From Phycisphaerae bacterium (GTDB lineage Bacteria; Planctomycetota; Phycisphaerae; UBA1845; PWPN01), in NCBI GenBank assembly GCA_030372985.1, contig JAUCQB010000246.1, forward strand, positions 1-36,457: a stretch of DNA of 36,457 nt, in the 5' to 3' direction. Positions 33,752 through 36,457 of this stretch are shown in pieces (within the stretch, counting starts at the first letter, position 1; every line of letters starts with the position of its first letter). Under the pieces are notes generated by a model that did no database searches, was not told the origin of the DNA, and saw nothing but the letters and a program-made list of their open reading frames with translations. The position numbers were made by a program, and so were the translations under genes.

Positions 33752-36352
33752 ATGAAATATCGTTCCTTCAGATACGTGCGGACATATCTGCTCCACGGTT
33801 GCGTCATGGTCGCGATCGCGGCGTCGACGGCTGACGAGGCTTATGCCCGGGCCAACATTCGAGACGCGTTTTTCAGCGCCTACCCCGGTGCTGTGAGTAC
33901 GACCCTTGACACGGTGCCCAGTCATCCGACGCATTGCGGCGTCTGTCACTACGATTTCAGCGGCGGCGGCCCGCGCAATCCGTACGGCGTCCGGTTGGGC
34001 GACGTTCTGCCGGGTTACCCCACCAATCCGAATGGGCGCAAGCAGGCGGTCCTGTCCATCGGCAGTGAAGACTCGGACGGCGACGGCTTCACCAGTGTGG
34101 TCGAAGTCACGGCTGTCACGCAGTTCTCCAACACGCCCACCTTTCCCGGACTGGCGCCGGCGAACGTATCGAGTGTCTCGAACGTCGCCGTATCGGAAAT
34201 CCAGACTCATCTGGTGCCGACCGCGGGCGCGGACACTACGCCGCCCGATGTGCAGGTGATCTCGCCCAACGGCGGCGAGACGGTCACCGGAAACGCGGCC
34301 GCCTCCGTTCAATGGACGGCCACGGACACCAGCGGCGTCGCCGCCGTGGACATCTACCTCTCGGATGATATCGGTATCACCTTCAAGCCCGTCGCCATGG
34401 GCCTGAGCAACAGCGGCAGTTATGCTTTCTTCGTTCCCAATCGCCCGACCACCACCGCGTTCGTGCGAGTGGTGGCAATCGACAACGCCTTTAACTCGGG
34501 ACAGGATGACAGTGACGCCCCGTTTACCGTCGGGCGGGCTCCCGGCGGGATCGCCCCCACCACGCTACGCGACTTCGACATGCCCGGCAGTCAGCCTTTC
34601 GAGGCCGGAACGCTCAACGACCCCGACGCCTGCGCGGTCTGCCACGGCGGCTACGACACCAACGTGGAGCCCCATTTCAACTGGCAGGGCAGCATGATGG
34701 CCCAGGCTTCGCTCGACCCGCTGTTCGAGGCCTGCCTGACGGTGGCCAACCAGGATGCCCCCGACTCGGGCGACCTGTGCCTGCGATGCCATATTTCCAA
34801 GGGCTGGCTGCGGGGACGATCGGTCCCGACCGACGGAACGCAGATGCTCGCGACCGACAAGAGCGGCGTCTCGTGCGATTTCTGCCACCGGCTGATCGAT
34901 CCGATTTACGCCCCGGGCGTGAGCCCGACACAGGATGAGGCCATCCTGGCCGGCCTGTCGCTGGTGCCGAACACTTTCGCCAACGGAATGTTCGTCGTCG
35001 ACCCGACCGGGGCCCGGCGCGGCCCGTTCGTCGACGCCACCAGCGGGCATCCCATTCTGGTCTCACCGTTCCATCGCGAGGCGGCCCTGTGCGGGACCTG
35101 TCACGACGTCAGCAATACGGCGTTCGAGAAGGACCTCAATGGCAACTACCCGCCGAATGCGTTCGATACGCCGGCGGCGAGTTTCTATTCGCACACCCTG
35201 ATGCCCATCGAGCGGACCTACAGCGAGTGGTTCTACAGCGAATACAACACACTGGTCGGTGTCTACGCTCCGCAATTCGGCGGAAACAAGGAGTACGTCG
35301 CCACCTGCCAGGATTGCCACCTGCGAGACGTGACCGGCTACGGCGCCCACCTCGGCACGACGCCCCCGCCTCCCCCCCAGCGTGACGATTTGCCCCTGCA
35401 CGACATGACCGGCGGCAGCGCCTGGTTGAGCGGCCTTCTGCCGACGATGTTCCCCGGCCAGGTCGACGCCGCCGCGATGCAGAGTGGGCAGATGAGGTCC
35501 CGTTACATGTTGCAGAACGCCGCCGGCATGACTGCATCTCAGGACGGAACACGGCTGAAGGTGACGGTGACCAACGAAAGCGGCCACAAGCTCCCGACCG
35601 GTTATCCGGAAGGCCGGCGCATGTGGATCAACGTGAAGTTCTACGACGACGGCGGCAACCTGCTGGCCGAGTCGGCGGCTTACGACACCGAGACAGGAGT
35701 GCTGGGTCACGATGCGGCCGCCATGATCTATGAGGCCAAACCCGGCCTGGATACCGACACCGCCTCGTTGGCCAATGAGGACCCCGGCCCGTCGTTCCAT
35801 TTCGTCCTGAACAACAAGATCTACAAAGACAACCGTATCCCGCCGCGGGGCTTCAACAACGCCCTGTTCTCCAGCTTCGGTGGGGCTCCCGTCGGACGTG
35901 AATACGCCGATGGACAGTACTGGGATGATGCCTGGTATTCCGTGCCGTTCGGTGCGGTCTCGGCAACGGCGACGCTCTATTACCAGAGCACCAGCAAGGA
36001 ATACGTCGAGTTCCTGCGGGACAAGAACGCCACCGACAACACCGGTCAGTTGATGTACGATCTGTGGAACAACAACGGCAAGTGCCCGCCGGAACTGATG
36101 AGAACCGTCACGGTCGCCGTGTCCATTCCGGATGTTCGAGCGGACCTGGACCATGACGGCGACGTCGACTCCGACGACGTGGTCCTCTTCGAGACCTGCG
36201 CCTCGGCTCCGGGTATCCCGCACAGCGGTGCGGCCATGTGCCCGCGGGTGGATTTCGACGCAGACGGTGACGTGGACCAGCTCGATTTCGGCGTCGAGCA
36301 GGCGTGCTTCGGCGGGCCGAACGTGCTTGCCGACCCGGCGTGCTCCAATTGA
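33752..36352 (+). CDS. Secreted six-haem cytochrome c with Ig-like domain and dockerin-like tail
   Basis: This 866-residue protein has an N-terminal signal (about 1-33, ending YARA) and six CXXCH haem sites: CGVCH (62-66), CAVCH (294-298), CLRCH (343-347), CDFCH (375-379), CGTCH (447-451) and CQDCH (519-523). Between the first and second lies a calcium-loop-like SEDSDGDGF (105-113) and a beta-sandwich domain (about 165-260, SPNGGETVTG and WTATDTSGVAAVDIYLSDD) of Kre9/Knh1 or Ig type. Residues 535-795 are beta-rich without further haems. The last ~66 residues are a dockerin-like pair (DLDHDGDVDSDD; DFDADGDVDQLDFG) with cysteines. GGAGGAG lies just before ATG 33752. It probably moves electrons outside the cytoplasm, perhaps with the divergent di-haem peroxidase; the acceptor is unknown. 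Confidence 0.88.
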   Translation: MKYRSFRYVRTYLLHGCVMVAIAASTADEAYARANIRDAFFSAYPGAVSTTLDTVPSHPTHCGVCHYDFSGGGPRNPYGVRLGDVLPGYPTNPNGRKQAVLSIGSEDSDGDGFTSVVEVTAVTQFSNTPTFPGLAPANVSSVSNVAVSEIQTHLVPTAGADTTPPDVQVISPNGGETVTGNAAASVQWTATDTSGVAAVDIYLSDDIGITFKPVAMGLSNSGSYAFFVPNRPTTTAFVRVVAIDNAFNSGQDDSDAPFTVGRAPGGIAPTTLRDFDMPGSQPFEAGTLNDPDACAVCHGGYDTNVEPHFNWQGSMMAQASLDPLFEACLTVANQDAPDSGDLCLRCHISKGWLRGRSVPTDGTQMLATDKSGVSCDFCHRLIDPIYAPGVSPTQDEAILAGLSLVPNTFANGMFVVDPTGARRGPFVDATSGHPILVSPFHREAALCGTCHDVSNTAFEKDLNGNYPPNAFDTPAASFYSHTLMPIERTYSEWFYSEYNTLVGVYAPQFGGNKEYVATCQDCHLRDVTGYGAHLGTTPPPPPQRDDLPLHDMTGGSAWLSGLLPTMFPGQVDAAAMQSGQMRSRYMLQNAAGMTASQDGTRLKVTVTNESGHKLPTGYPEGRRMWINVKFYDDGGNLLAESAAYDTETGVLGHDAAAMIYEAKPGLDTDTASLANEDPGPSFHFVLNNKIYKDNRIPPRGFNNALFSSFGGAPVGREYADGQYWDDAWYSVPFGAVSATATLYYQSTSKEYVEFLRDKNATDNTGQLMYDLWNNNGKCPPELMRTVTVAVSIPDVRADLDHDGDVDSDDVVLFETCASAPGIPHSGAAMCPRVDFDADGDVDQLDFGVEQACFGGPNVLADPACSN

Positions 36353-36436
36353 GATCGCGACGGCGTTTCAGCGGCATGGTTGCCGTGTTGCGCGCTGCTG
36401 AACGTTCATCGCGGATATCTTTCGGCAAAGAAAAGC
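36353..36436 (+). other. Short tail after the six-haem cytochrome gene
   Basis: TTCAGCGGC and GCTGCTGAA form a 9-bp stem with one mismatch around an inner GGCA/TGCC hairpin. This may be a terminator or processing signal, but there is no T-run. No other feature is seen. Confidence 0.3.
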
Positions 36437-36457
36437 GGGGGGGGGGGGGGGGGGGGG
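36437..36457. repeat. Terminal run of 21 G
   Basis: The last 21 bases are all G. A pure G run at the very end of a sequence is typical of read-end or assembly artefacts in two-colour sequencing. It should not be treated as biological without reads that cross it. Confidence 0.85.

Overview
The window is high-GC bacterial chromosome and most resembles a Planctomycetota genome, probably a metagenome-assembled contig. The main reason is a C-terminal, cysteine-bearing dockerin-like tail (pattern D-x-D-x-D-G-D-V-D-x-x-D-F ... C ... C) on four large secreted proteins. Supporting signs are big secreted multidomain proteins, HDOD, Tad-type and LolCDE-type genes, and sparse operons. No phage, insertion sequence, CRISPR array, tRNA or rRNA was found. 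The right end finishes in 21 G residues, which looks like a sequencing or assembly artefact at a contig end.

Layout. 1-552: gene-poor left edge with short repeats. 553-5298: an HDOD signalling protein, a 91-residue orphan, an OmpA/MotB-like lipoprotein with its terminator, then adenine phosphoribosyltransferase (apt) followed 21 nt later by an unusually long prepilin peptidase. 5497-10839: an efflux operon of TetR regulator, periplasmic adaptor and RND pump, joined by 4-base start/stop overlaps behind a strong promoter with direct repeats. 10869-21847 (minus strand): a secreted set made of an exported ADP-ribosylglycohydrolase-like lipoprotein, a clan-A-like glycoside hydrolase with three PKD domains, and two tandem paralogues of an unrecognised ~800-residue family whose C-terminal modules differ. 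22202-28236 (plus strand): lysS, a LolC/E-like permease, a LolD-like ATPase, a branched-chain aminotransferase and an M42 peptidase, probably at least partly one operon. 28426-30613: a TadG-like protein divergent from a small HAMP membrane protein. 30792-31610: an SDR oxidoreductase. 31903-36352: a di-haem cytochrome c peroxidase divergent from a six-haem cytochrome carrying an Ig-like domain and the same dockerin-like tail as the hydrolases.

How it may work together. The tail shared by carbohydrate-active-type enzymes and a multihaem cytochrome suggests one common surface-attachment or sorting route used for both polymer degradation and electron transfer. That is inference; no cohesin or sorting enzyme is visible here. 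The most novel material is the duplicated ~800-residue family and the cytochrome-dockerin fusion. No complete new defence or mobile system was seen.
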